Assembly: GCA_024276305.1 (NCBI GenBank)
Contig: JAJRXK010000051.1
Location: 1-64,000 of the forward strand
Direction: 5' to 3'
From: Candidatus Krumholzibacteriota bacterium
GTDB lineage: Bacteria > Krumholzibacteriota > Krumholzibacteriia > JAJRXK01
Length of the DNA: 64,000 nt
In this document: positions 18,128-26,494 of the stretch, in pieces
Numbering within the stretch: position 1 is the first letter of the stretch
How the letters are laid out: the number at the start of each line of letters is the position of its first letter
Notes under the pieces: model-generated
Databases searched by the model: none
What the model was told of the DNA's origin: nothing
Seen by the model: only the letters and a program-made list of their open reading frames with translations
Translations under genes and position numbers: made by a program

Positions 18128-18158
18128 GGGGGTCACGGGCTACTGTGACCCCCTTCTT
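18128..18158 (+). terminator. rho-independent terminator in noncoding stretch
   Basis: The 9-bp perfect stem GGGGGTCAC (18128-18136) / GTGACCCCC (18145-18153) with an eight-base loop is followed by TTCTT. It could also serve as a bidirectional block between orn and the regulator gene. Confidence 0.7.
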
Positions 18159-18215
18159 GCGTCTGGATTCTGCCATTCTCGGCGGAGATGGAGGTGGAAT
18201 CGCGGAAAGCTTCGC

Positions 18216-18244
18216 TTGCCGCATTGCCGGGCTGTTCCTAAACT
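18216..18244 (+). promoter_or_regulatory. candidate promoter of the AraC-type regulator
   Basis: TTGCCG (18216-18221), a 17-nt spacer and TAAACT (18239-18244). A transcript from here would start at about 18251, one base before the first in-frame ATG (18252). That favours the downstream ATG at 18309 as the true start. Confidence 0.35.
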
Positions 18245-18308
18245 GTGATCCATGGCCGAGTTACGGAGGCTCGGGCTAAGCACGCCGACGGCCCTGGGAG
18301 TTGGACGC

Positions 18309-18878
18309 ATGACGGATGAAGGTGGAGTTCCCCACGTCTGCGGAGATCGTTGTCTGCCGAGTTTCTTCCTGACCCTGGAATCGAAGTTGGATTCTCCGCT
18401 TCTCCAGCGGGCATTCGATGAATTGAAGGCCGATCCGTCGGCCTTTGTTTCTGTGGGGGAATGGGCGAACAAGGTCGGGGTCTCCCGGGAGCACCTGACC
18501 CGGTCGATCAGCCCGATCATCAATCCGCATGCCCTCTTGCAGGCCTCGCGGGTCGCGATCGCACTCACCCGATTGGCCCAGCAGGACAAGTTGCGGGCGG
18601 GTGAGGCCCTCGACGCGATGGGCTATTCCAGTCGCGCCCACGCCTTTGCCGTGTTCAAGAAGACCACCGGTCTGACTCCCACACAGTTCTGGAGTCGGGT
18701 CCAGAAATCTCGAGTGAATGCCGTCGATCACTCGGAATGCGTCGTCGACTACTGTCCGCTCGTGGGCGCGGTCCTCGACCGCTTCTGGCGAGCCTTCCCC
18801 GGGAGTGCGGGGGCGGCCGCTGCGCAGTCCGACGCCAGGCCCGAGACGGCGGAAGGCCCGCGCGCCACCGGCACCTGA
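18309..18878 (+). CDS. AraC-type helix-turn-helix regulator
   Basis: The 189-residue product has a C-terminal AraC/XylS DNA-binding domain with both helix-turn-helix units: [18 protein letters not shown], and the second around [31 protein letters not shown]. The N-terminal ~40 residues are too short for a normal ligand-binding domain, and the protein ends in a Cys-containing stretch and a Pro/Ala-rich tail. The start at 18309 is preferred because GGGAG lies eight bases before it and the likely promoter overlaps the earlier ATG (18252). It precedes ahcY on the same strand by 76 bp; a regulatory link is possible but unshown. Confidence 0.75.
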   Translation: MTDEGGVPHVCGDRCLPSFFLTLESKLDSPLLQRAFDELKADPSAFVSVGEWANKVGVSREHLTRSISPIINPHALLQASRVAIALTRLAQQDKLRAGEALDAMGYSSRAHAFAVFKKTTGLTPTQFWSRVQKSRVNAVDHSECVVDYCPLVGAVLDRFWRAFPGSAGAAAAQSDARPETAEGPRATGT

Positions 18879-18954
18879 ATTTCGCTGCTCTGCTCGCTTT
18901 CGAGGGCCACCCGCGACCCTCGTTCACCTGAGGATACTTGTGCTTGGAGGCACG

Positions 18955-20412
18955 ATGAACACCACCGTTTCCGATCGACCCGCCTACAGAGTCGCAGACC
19001 TTTCTCTGGCCGAATTCGGACGCAAGGAGATCCGCTTGGCGGAGCACGAGATGCCCGGGTTGATGGCCCTCCGTGCGCGGCACGCCCAAGAGCGTCCCCT
19101 GGCCGGAGCCAAGATCATGGGGAGCCTGCACATGACGGTGCAGACGGCCGTGCTCATCCAGACCCTGGTGGATCTGGGCGCGGATGTGCGTTGGGTGAGT
19201 TGCAATATCTTTTCGACCCAGGACCACGCGGCCGCGGCGGTGGTGGTGGGTCGCGAGGGGACGGTGGCCGAGCCCAAGGGGACACCGGTCTTCGCGTGGA
19301 AGGGGGAGACCCTCGAGGAATACTGGTGGTGCACTCGTCAAGCCATCGAGTGGCCCGACGGGAGTGGCCCCGACCTCATCGTCGACGATGGAGGAGATGC
19401 CACGATGCTCCTCCACAAGGGGGTCGAGTACGAGAAGGCGGGCGCAGTTCCCGACTTCGATCCCGAGACCGAAGCCGAAGAGTGGGGGGTCGTTCTCGAC
19501 CTCCTGCGCCAGGAGCTCAGCCAGGGCGGCCAGAACTACCATCGTCTGGTCGAGAACATTCGCGGCGTGAGCGAAGAGACGACGACCGGAGTGCACCGGC
19601 TCTATCAGATGGCCAATGACGGAACCCTGCTCTTCCCCGCGATCAACGTGAACGACTCGGTGACCAAGAGCAAGTTCGACAATGTCTACGGTTGCCGTCA
19701 TTCCCTCCCCGACGGACTCGCACGGGCCACGGACGTGATGCTCGGAGGCAAGGTGGCCGTGGTGTGCGGATTCGGGGAAGTGGGCAAGGGTTGTGCGGAG
19801 GCTCTCCGAGGTCAGGGCAGCCGGGTGGTGATCACCGAGATCGATCCCATCTGTGCGTTGCAGGCGGCGATGCAGGGATACCAGGTGGCTCGCCTCGAGG
19901 ACGTCCTCGACAGCGCCGACATCTTCATCACCACCACGGGGAACAAGGATGTCATCCGCGCGGACCAGATGGCCCGAATGAAGGACAAGGCCATCATCGG
20001 AAACATCGGACACTTCGACAACGAGATCGACATGGCGGGACTGGCCAAGATTCCCGGAATCGAACGCATCAACATCAAACCGCAGTATGACGAATGGCGT
20101 TTCCCCGATGGCCACAGCGTGATGATTCTGGCCGAAGGCCGCCTCTTGAACCTGGGTTGCGCGACGGGGCATCCCAGCTTCGTCATGTCGGCGAGCTTCA
20201 CCAACCAGACGCTGGCCCAATTGGAATTGTGGCAGCACGGCAAGGACTACCCCAAGGAAGTGACCATGCTTCCCAAGAAGCTCGACGAGGAAGTGGCCCG
20301 TCTGCACCTCGATCAGCTCGGAGTTCGACTCACCGAGCTGACGCCGGATCAGGCGGACTATATCGGGGTGCCTCTGGAAGGCCCTTACAAGCCGGACTAC
20401 TACCGCTACTAG
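18955..20412 (+). CDS. ahcY: Adenosylhomocysteinase (S-adenosylhomocysteine hydrolase)
   Basis: AhcY splits S-adenosylhomocysteine to adenosine and homocysteine with bound NAD, relieving product inhibition of methyltransferases. The 485-residue product is the long bacterial form with the ~40-residue insertion (around residues 160-200). Visible landmarks are [11 protein letters not shown], the catalytic VTKSKFDN lysine, the NAD motif CGFGEVGKG, and the C-terminal KPDYYRY that reaches into the neighbouring subunit. The start ATG follows TTGGAGG (18943-18949). No SAH riboswitch is apparent in the 76-bp leader. It is convergent with topA, 8 bp apart. Confidence 0.97.
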   Translation: MNTTVSDRPAYRVADLSLAEFGRKEIRLAEHEMPGLMALRARHAQERPLAGAKIMGSLHMTVQTAVLIQTLVDLGADVRWVSCNIFSTQDHAAAAVVVGREGTVAEPKGTPVFAWKGETLEEYWWCTRQAIEWPDGSGPDLIVDDGGDATMLLHKGVEYEKAGAVPDFDPETEAEEWGVVLDLLRQELSQGGQNYHRLVENIRGVSEETTTGVHRLYQMANDGTLLFPAINVNDSVTKSKFDNVYGCRHSLPDGLARATDVMLGGKVAVVCGFGEVGKGCAEALRGQGSRVVITEIDPICALQAAMQGYQVARLEDVLDSADIFITTTGNKDVIRADQMARMKDKAIIGNIGHFDNEIDMAGLAKIPGIERINIKPQYDEWRFPDGHSVMILAEGRLLNLGCATGHPSFVMSASFTNQTLAQLELWQHGKDYPKEVTMLPKKLDEEVARLHLDQLGVRLTELTPDQADYIGVPLEGPYKPDYYRY

Positions 20413-20420
20413 GGTCGCGG

Positions 20421-23090
20421 TCAGTTCGTCTCGGGGCTGCTCTCGACGAGTTCACCGACGGGCTGGGGAGGATCCGCTTCGGGAAGGGGTTTGCCCTTGG
20501 CGTCGGTGAGCACCGTCCCATCGAGGGTGCGAATCACCGGGATGGGATGCTTGCGGCAGTGAGCGGCGAGTTTCTTCTCGAGTTCTTCGCGCACCGCGTC
20601 TTCGAGAGTCTTCCATCCCATCCGGCCGCGGCATTTCGGAAAGCGTGAGCACCCGAGCCAGGGTCCGCGGGCCCCGTCGCGCAGATTCATGGGGGATTCA
20701 CACTTCGGGCATTGGAGCTCCGTGACCAATGGGGGCTGGTTGGGCGCGCTCACCTTGCCGCTCTTCTTGTCGAGGTTCAAGATCCCGTCACAGGGGTCGG
20801 TCTCGTCACCATAACGAGTGCAGCCCAGGAAGGGACCGAAGCGACCGGTGCGCTTGAGCATGGGGGCGCCGCACTTGTAGCAGGCCACGTCGACGATCTC
20901 GGCTTCTTGAGGTTTCCCCTCACGGTCGATGGGGCTGGCCCAGCGGCAGTCGGGATAGCGGGAGCAGGACAGGAAACGACCGTTCTTTCCGAAGCGATAC
21001 ACAGTGTCCGCGCCACATTCTCCGCAGCGGTATTCCTTGGGCGCCGGACGGGTTTCGGCTTTGGCATGCCCCAATTCTTCGTGGGCCTTTTCGAGGCGGT
21101 CCCGGAAGGGCCCGTAGAACTGCGCGAGCATCTCGACCCAGTCGAGGTGGTTCTCCTCGATCTGATCGAGTTCGGTCTCCATCTCCCGCGTGTAGTCGAC
21201 GTCCATGATCTTGGGGAAGGCCTCGACAAGCTTGTCCGTGACCACTTCGCCCAGGTCGGTGGCGTAGAACCTGCGTTGGATGTTCTCGACGTACTTGCGA
21301 TCCTGGATCACCTGAATGATCGAGGCATAAGTGGAAGGCCGGCCGATGCCGCGAGCCTCGAGAGTCTTGATGAGGGAGGCTTCGGAGTAGCGGGGTGGCG
21401 GCGGAGAAAAGCGCTGCCGGGGTTCGATGGCAAAGGGAGCGGCGCTGCGTCCTTCCTCGATCGCGGGGAGGGTCTGTTCCTCGCTCGAGGTGGGGACTCC
21501 GGAGACGCGGTAGAATCCGTCGAAGGCCAGCACTCTTCCCGTCGCCTTGAACACCACGGGGCGGTCGGGATCGACGCCCCCTTCGATCAGGGCGGTTGTC
21601 GAATCCCACTGCGCGGGCGTCATTTGGCAGGCCACGAAGCGTTCCCAGATCAGGCGGTAGAGCTTGAATTGATCCGCGGTCAATGCCGACTTCACCCTCT
21701 CCGGAGGAAAGCGCAGGGAAGTGGGGCGGATGGCCTCATGGGCCTCTTGGGCCTGCTTGTTCGTCGATCCGAAGAAATTGGGCTTCTCGGGGAGGTAGCG
21801 CGGACCGAACTCCTGTGCGATGAAGTCGCGGGTCATCGAGAGAGCCTCGCCGGCGATGTGCGTGGAGTCGGTACGCATGTAGGTGATGAGGCCCGTCGGA
21901 CCTTCCCCCGGAATGTCCACGCCTTCGTAGAGGGCTTGCGCGGTCCGCATGGTGCGTCGTGCCGCGAAGCCGAGTCGTGAGGAGGCCGCCTGCTGCAGGG
22001 TCGAGGTGATGAAGGGGCTCGAAGGACGAGTGTTGGTGCGCTTGGTCTCCAGACTCTTGACGCGGTAGCTCACATCCTCTGCAACCTGTCCACTCACACT
22101 CCGGAGGACCTTCGCCGGACCCTTGCCCTTGGGGTCCTCTCTTTCGGAGACCTCGAGCTTGGTGAGGCCCGCCAGCGCGGCGACCTCGCAGACCTTGGGC
22201 GTGAGATCAGGGGCGGGAGCGTCGGGATTCTCGGCCGAACTCTGAGCCTGAATCTGGAATTTCTCTCCGGCGACTTCGACGAGCTCGGCCCGGAAACCCT
22301 CTCGCTCTGCCAACCAGGCGTTGAGTTCCTTGCGCGTCGGACCTTTGCCCTTGGCGTCCACCTTGGCCCGGGCTTCACGCCACTCGGGTCCGAGGGCGGC
22401 GGCGCGGTCGGAGGACAGGTGGAAGCAGGCCGAGACGTCCCAGTGCTCATCGGGGACGAAGGCACGGATCTCTCGTTCCCGCTCGACCACCAGCCGGACG
22501 GCCACCGACTGAACTCGACCCGCGGAGAGGCCTCGGGCCACCTTCTTCCACAGGAGGGGAGAAACCTGGTATCCGACGATGCGGTCGAGGATCCGCCGGG
22601 CCTGCTGAGCGTTGACCCGCTCCATGTTCAAGGGATGGGGATTGGCGAAGGCCCGTTGGATCTCCGATCGGGTGATCGCGGAGAAAATCACCCGTTGGGC
22701 CTGATCGGCCGGAATCCCCAGCTCCTGGGCCAGGTGCCAGGCGATGGCCTCTCCCTCGCGGTCGAGATCCGTCGCGAACCAGACCTTGGTGGCGTTCTTG
22801 GCGGCCTTCTTGAGGTCGGTGACGGTCTTCTTCTTGCCGTCGAGGACCTGGTAGGTGGGTCGGAAGTCGTGGTCGAGATCGATTCCGGGGACCGGCGACT
22901 TGTCGCCCTTGGGCGACTTGGTGGGGAGATCCCGGATATGGCCCACGCTGGCCAGGACCACGAAGTCGTCGCCCAGATACTTATTAATAGTTCGGGCCTT
23001 CGAGGGGCTCTCGACGATGACGAGTTGTTTGCCCTCGGTGCTGGGGAGGCGTTGGGCCTTGGTCTTGCGGCTGCGGGTCTTCTTGGCCAT
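20421..23090 (-). CDS. topA: DNA topoisomerase I (type IA)
   Basis: TopA relaxes negative supercoils through a 5'-phosphotyrosine intermediate. The 889-residue product has the N-terminal TOPRIM domain (VIVESPSKA, then DLDREGEAIAWH with the metal-binding acids), the catalytic Tyr in YMRTDS (about residue 404) and three C-terminal four-Cys zinc ribbons (starting at YRCGECG, VACYKCG and LQCPKCE). The start at MAKKTRSRK (23090) is preferred; the frame stays open upstream to 23285 but that part is Ala/Gly/Pro-rich and lacks conserved sequence. Length is typical of bacterial TopA. Confidence 0.96.
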   Translation of the reverse strand: MAKKTRSRKTKAQRLPSTEGKQLVIVESPSKARTINKYLGDDFVVLASVGHIRDLPTKSPKGDKSPVPGIDLDHDFRPTYQVLDGKKKTVTDLKKAAKNATKVWFATDLDREGEAIAWHLAQELGIPADQAQRVIFSAITRSEIQRAFANPHPLNMERVNAQQARRILDRIVGYQVSPLLWKKVARGLSAGRVQSVAVRLVVEREREIRAFVPDEHWDVSACFHLSSDRAAALGPEWREARAKVDAKGKGPTRKELNAWLAEREGFRAELVEVAGEKFQIQAQSSAENPDAPAPDLTPKVCEVAALAGLTKLEVSEREDPKGKGPAKVLRSVSGQVAEDVSYRVKSLETKRTNTRPSSPFITSTLQQAASSRLGFAARRTMRTAQALYEGVDIPGEGPTGLITYMRTDSTHIAGEALSMTRDFIAQEFGPRYLPEKPNFFGSTNKQAQEAHEAIRPTSLRFPPERVKSALTADQFKLYRLIWERFVACQMTPAQWDSTTALIEGGVDPDRPVVFKATGRVLAFDGFYRVSGVPTSSEEQTLPAIEEGRSAAPFAIEPRQRFSPPPPRYSEASLIKTLEARGIGRPSTYASIIQVIQDRKYVENIQRRFYATDLGEVVTDKLVEAFPKIMDVDYTREMETELDQIEENHLDWVEMLAQFYGPFRDRLEKAHEELGHAKAETRPAPKEYRCGECGADTVYRFGKNGRFLSCSRYPDCRWASPIDREGKPQEAEIVDVACYKCGAPMLKRTGRFGPFLGCTRYGDETDPCDGILNLDKKSGKVSAPNQPPLVTELQCPKCESPMNLRDGARGPWLGCSRFPKCRGRMGWKTLEDAVREELEKKLAAHCRKHPIPVIRTLDGTVLTDAKGKPLPEADPPQPVGELVESSPETN

Positions 23091-23167
23091 GGTCTCCACG
23101 GAGGCTGCGGTCACTGCGCGTCCCGGGGCGGAAGCTGCCTGGGGGCGGATCTGAGACGGATGCGGGA

Positions 23168-23197
23168 GAGCTAAGGAGCTGGGCCGGGCCTTGTCAA
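23168..23197 (-). promoter_or_regulatory. candidate topA promoter
   Basis: On the minus strand a perfect TTGACA (23197-23192) is followed after 18 nt by TAGCTC (23173-23168), or after 17 nt by TTAGCT. It lies about 75 bp before the topA start. A perfect -35 in GC-rich DNA is noteworthy; the -10 is weak by the E. coli standard. Confidence 0.4.
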
Positions 23198-23371
23198 GAG
23201 CCCTCGATCCGGGACCGGGGTCTGGCGTTGCCCCGAAACCCACGCAAGACCCGCGCCGTAGCCCAGTGGCGGCGATCTGCGCCAACTGGGGCCTTGGGGG
23301 AACCGGGGGGGCGGAGGGAGCCCCCGACGGGTGGCTCGCCGCTGCCAGAGCTTTGGCCGGAGGGGGAGACG

Positions 23372-24922
23372 ATGCAGGTCTGGGAGGTGATGGTCGTGGC
23401 AGGGGCGGGGGTGGCCGCCGTGGTCCTGGGCGGGTTGATTCGTCGGGGCCGGAGCTTTCGGGAGAGGCTCTTCCGCTGGCTTCTGGTGGCGGCCTTGGTT
23501 CCCACCCTCTTGGTCAGTGGTCTGGCCGGGTGGGGCTACTCCCAGGCGATCGATCTGCTCCAGGCGCCCGGCCTGCTCCAGCCCACCGAGGGCGGACTCG
23601 TGCTGACGCGTCACCTCCTTGGAGGCCTCGAGAGTGCCGCCGAGGAGTCTCTTCGCGGCTGGAGTCGGAATCTTCGGGAAGACCCCGCTCGGGCGGATTC
23701 GGCGGATGTGCCGGGGCGGGGCAGAGTGTGGGTGGTGGGGGTGAGCGACGGCGAGCTGCTCTGGCCCGCGAATCGCTCCCAGGCCGAGACCTTCGCCTCG
23801 ATCTCCACTTCGTGGCCGGAGCCGGAAGACCTTCCCTGGAGTGGCTGGGATGGGGGTCAGCAGGTGCTGGCCGCCCGGGCGGTGGAGTGGGGTGGGAGGC
23901 CTGCGGTGGCCTGGTGGGTCCACGAGTTGCCTCAGGATGTCGCGGAGGCGGTGCAGGCGGTGCAGCAGGGCAGTCGAGGTCTGCACCAATTGCAGCTCTA
24001 CTACGGCAGCTTGGTGCGCCAACAGGGGTTGGTGGTGGCGGCTCTGGCTCTGGTCCTGCTCACGTTGGCGTCGCTCTGGCTCAGCCGGCACTTGGCCGAC
24101 CGGCTGGCCCGCCCTCTGGCCGAGCTCTCGGATGCGACGCGCCGAGTGGCCGCGGGCGAGAGGGACATCGTCTTTCCCGATCTGGCCGAGGACGAGGTGG
24201 GGGCGCTCCAACGATCCTTTGTGGAGATGGCCGCGGCCCTCGAGAGGAGCGAAGGAGAGCTCCGTCGGTCGGAGCGTCTGGCGGCATGGAGGCAGGTCGC
24301 ACGCCGACTGGCCCATGAGATCAAGAATCCTCTCACCCCGATCCACCTGGCGGTGCACCGCTTGCGTTCGAGAGTCGAGGGAGAAGAGCTGGAGGAGGGT
24401 CTCGACGTGATTCTCGAGGAGACGGCGCGGCTCCAACGTTTGGCCGAGGACTTTTCGACCTTCGCCCGGCTCTCGACTCCGCGCCCCCGTCCGGTGGAAT
24501 TCGCGGAGCTCCTGGAGCACAGTCGAAAGCTCTATGCCCCGGATCGGCGACTGGTCGGAGAGGCCATCGATCGCGAAATCCAGGTCCGAGCCGATGCGGG
24601 GCAGCTGGGACAGGTCTTGGCGAATCTTCTCCGCAACGCGGTCGAGGCGAGTCCGCAGGGGAGCGATCTGCACATCCGTTGGAGTCTCGAGGACGAGTTC
24701 TTCGTCTTCGAAGTGGAAGACGAGGGTCCCGGTTTGCCCCCGGAGGGTGATCGGGTCTTCGAGGTGGACTTCACGACCAAGAGCTTTGGGACCGGACTGG
24801 GACTTCCGATCTGTCGGCGCATCGCCGAAGATCACGGTGGAAGGGTGGAGGCCGTGCGCGGACGCGGGTCCGGCGCATGCTTCCGCCTGCGCTGGCCTCG
24901 GGCCATGGAGACGATCGAATGA
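23372..24922 (+). CDS. NtrY-like membrane sensor histidine kinase
   Basis: The 516-residue kinase has an N-terminal membrane part (two close TM segments, an extracytoplasmic sensor of ~170 residues, then VVAALALVLLTLASLWL), a HAMP linker, a DHp helix with the phospho-acceptor His in HEIKNPLTP, and a HATPase domain with NLLRNAVEA, DEGPGLPPE and GTGLGLPI. HEIKNPLTPI is the H-box style of the NtrY/NtrB group. The start ATG follows GGAGGGGGAGA. The ATGA overlap with an NtrC-type regulator makes them a cognate pair. The signal sensed is unknown. Confidence 0.93.
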   Translation: MQVWEVMVVAGAGVAAVVLGGLIRRGRSFRERLFRWLLVAALVPTLLVSGLAGWGYSQAIDLLQAPGLLQPTEGGLVLTRHLLGGLESAAEESLRGWSRNLREDPARADSADVPGRGRVWVVGVSDGELLWPANRSQAETFASISTSWPEPEDLPWSGWDGGQQVLAARAVEWGGRPAVAWWVHELPQDVAEAVQAVQQGSRGLHQLQLYYGSLVRQQGLVVAALALVLLTLASLWLSRHLADRLARPLAELSDATRRVAAGERDIVFPDLAEDEVGALQRSFVEMAAALERSEGELRRSERLAAWRQVARRLAHEIKNPLTPIHLAVHRLRSRVEGEELEEGLDVILEETARLQRLAEDFSTFARLSTPRPRPVEFAELLEHSRKLYAPDRRLVGEAIDREIQVRADAGQLGQVLANLLRNAVEASPQGSDLHIRWSLEDEFFVFEVEDEGPGLPPEGDRVFEVDFTTKSFGTGLGLPICRRIAEDHGGRVEAVRGRGSGACFRLRWPRAMETIE

Positions 24923-26280
24923 GCCAGAACTCCCGTGCTGCAGGTCGGATCCTCGTCGTCGATGACGAACGCAATGTGCGGCGGTTGCTCGTGGAAGTGT
25001 TGGGGGATGAGGGATACCAAGCCTCTGCGGTCGAAGGGGTGGAGGGCCTGCGTCGGCAGCTCGACGAAGGGGATGTCGATCTGGTGCTCCTCGACGTGTG
25101 CTTGCCCGGTGAGGGGGGCCTTCAGTGGTTGCGCGAGACCCCCCGTCGACCGGCGGTGATCATGATGAGCGGTCACGCGACCATCGACGACGCGGTCGAG
25201 GCCACCCGCTTGGGGGCGCTCGACTTCTTGGAGAAACCGATTTCCGGCGAGAGACTCCGCATCTCGGTCCAGAATGCACTGCAGATCCGGAGGCTCGAGC
25301 GCGAGAACGCTCGGTTGAGGGCACAGGGCTCGGCCTCTTCGGAGATGATCGGCGACGGCAATGCGATGCACGAGCTACGGCACTTCATCGATCGGGCGGC
25401 ACCCACCGATGCCACCGTTCTCATCACCGGCGAACACGGGACGGGCAAAGAACTCGTGGCCCGGGCACTGCACCTGGAATCGCCCCGATGCGAAGGGCCC
25501 TTCGTGAGGGTGAACTGCGCCGCGATCCCCCGAGATCTGCTGGAGTCCGAACTCTTCGGACACGAGCGTGGAGCCTTCAGTGGTGCAGTGGAGCGTCGTC
25601 GGGGGCGCTTCGAAGTCGCCAGCGGAGGCACTCTGCTCCTCGACGAGATCGGAGACATGGAAGTTGCTCTTCAGTCGAAGCTCCTGCGCGTGTTGGAAGA
25701 GCGTGAACTCACCCGTGTCGGAGGTGAGAAGTCCTTCGAGGTGGACGTGCGGGTCTTGGCATCGACCAATCGCGATCTTCCGGAGCTCGTGAGCGAAGGC
25801 CGCTTTCGGCCGGACCTCTACTATCGCCTGAATGTCCTGACCGTCGACCTTCCTCCCCTGAGGGACAGAAGGGAGGACATCCCACTCCTGGCCGAGGCCT
25901 TCGTGGCCGAGTTCGCGGAGCGCCACGGACGATGCTTCACCGGCTTGCGGTCCGTGGCCCTCGACGCTCTGCTCCAGCACGGTTGGCCGGGCAACGTGCG
26001 AGAGCTGCGCAACGTGATCGAGAGAGCGGTGGTCTTGTCCGAGGGTCCGTGGATCGAAGCCGACGACCTGGGTCTCTCTCTCGGCGGCGACTTCTCACCC
26101 GCCTTCGATGGCGGTGGCCCGCTCCGCCAGCGGATCGATCACTTCGAACGAGAGCTGATCCTCCACACCCTCGAGGAGTCCGGGGGGAACGTGGCGGAGG
26201 CTGCACGTCGTCTGCAGACCGATCGCGCGAACCTGTATCGCCGGATGCGCAGGCTGGGGTTGCGGGCTTCGAGCCGGTGA
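24919..26280 (+). CDS. Sigma-54-dependent response regulator, NtrC/NtrX type
   Basis: The 453-residue regulator has a receiver domain (VDDERNVRR, phospho-acceptor Asp in LVLLDVCLP, Lys in FLEKP), a central AAA+ domain (Walker A GEHGTGKE, Walker B LLLDEIGD) and a C-terminal Fis-type helix-turn-helix (NVAEAARRLQTDRANLYRRMRR without its ends). The sigma-54 contact loop reads GAFSGA instead of the canonical GAFTGA. It overlaps the kinase gene by 4 bp. Downstream lie a direct repeat and the outer-membrane barrel and DUF4390 genes, a neighbourhood also typical for NtrYX elsewhere. Confidence 0.95.
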   Translation: MSQNSRAAGRILVVDDERNVRRLLVEVLGDEGYQASAVEGVEGLRRQLDEGDVDLVLLDVCLPGEGGLQWLRETPRRPAVIMMSGHATIDDAVEATRLGALDFLEKPISGERLRISVQNALQIRRLERENARLRAQGSASSEMIGDGNAMHELRHFIDRAAPTDATVLITGEHGTGKELVARALHLESPRCEGPFVRVNCAAIPRDLLESELFGHERGAFSGAVERRRGRFEVASGGTLLLDEIGDMEVALQSKLLRVLEERELTRVGGEKSFEVDVRVLASTNRDLPELVSEGRFRPDLYYRLNVLTVDLPPLRDRREDIPLLAEAFVAEFAERHGRCFTGLRSVALDALLQHGWPGNVRELRNVIERAVVLSEGPWIEADDLGLSLGGDFSPAFDGGGPLRQRIDHFERELILHTLEESGGNVAEAARRLQTDRANLYRRMRRLGLRASSR

Positions 26281-26318
26281 TGTCCGAAGGACACGGGCGT
26301 GTCGGAAGGACCCGCGCC
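26281..26318 (+). repeat. imperfect 19-bp tandem direct repeat, possible operator
   Basis: TGTCCGAAGGACACGGGCG (26281-26299) is followed immediately by TGTCGGAAGGACCCGCGCC (26300-26318), identical at 15 of 19 positions. The first copy also contains the palindrome TGTCC-GAA-GGACA. It lies just after the response regulator stop and about 180 bp before the barrel gene, a reasonable place for an activator site. Confidence 0.4.
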
Positions 26319-26494
26319 GGCGCTCCCCGAGTCCCGGAAGTGCTTTGGTCGGTGATCGACTCAATCCTCTGTAACAAAACCGGTTATGAGCCGTCGAGAT
26401 CCTGCGTTGGCCGCAGGGGAGCGGAGGAACGGGCCTTGCGCTCACCGGAGTACGCGGCATCTCGTGGGGAGATTCGCCGGGGGAGGAAGGCCTG

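Larger units (their letters stand above)
17953..18251 (+). other. intergenic stretch between orn and the AraC-type gene, possible small transcript
   Basis: About 300 bp with no convincing protein gene; a 78-codon open frame (18012-18248) has no homology-like features and runs through a terminator hairpin. I tested tRNA, SRP RNA and RNase P signatures by eye and found none. A strong terminator hairpin at 18128-18158 has no gene upstream of it other than already-terminated orn, so a small untranslated RNA between ~17960 and 18155 is possible. The right end holds the candidate promoter of the regulator gene. Confidence 0.4.

Noticed and set aside
18012-18248. 78-codon plus-strand frame between orn and the AraC-type gene
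   Set aside because: No ribosome site, no family-like sequence, and it reads through a strong terminator hairpin.
18879-18954. SAH riboswitch upstream of ahcY
   Set aside because: The 76-bp gap does not show the conserved SAH aptamer elements.
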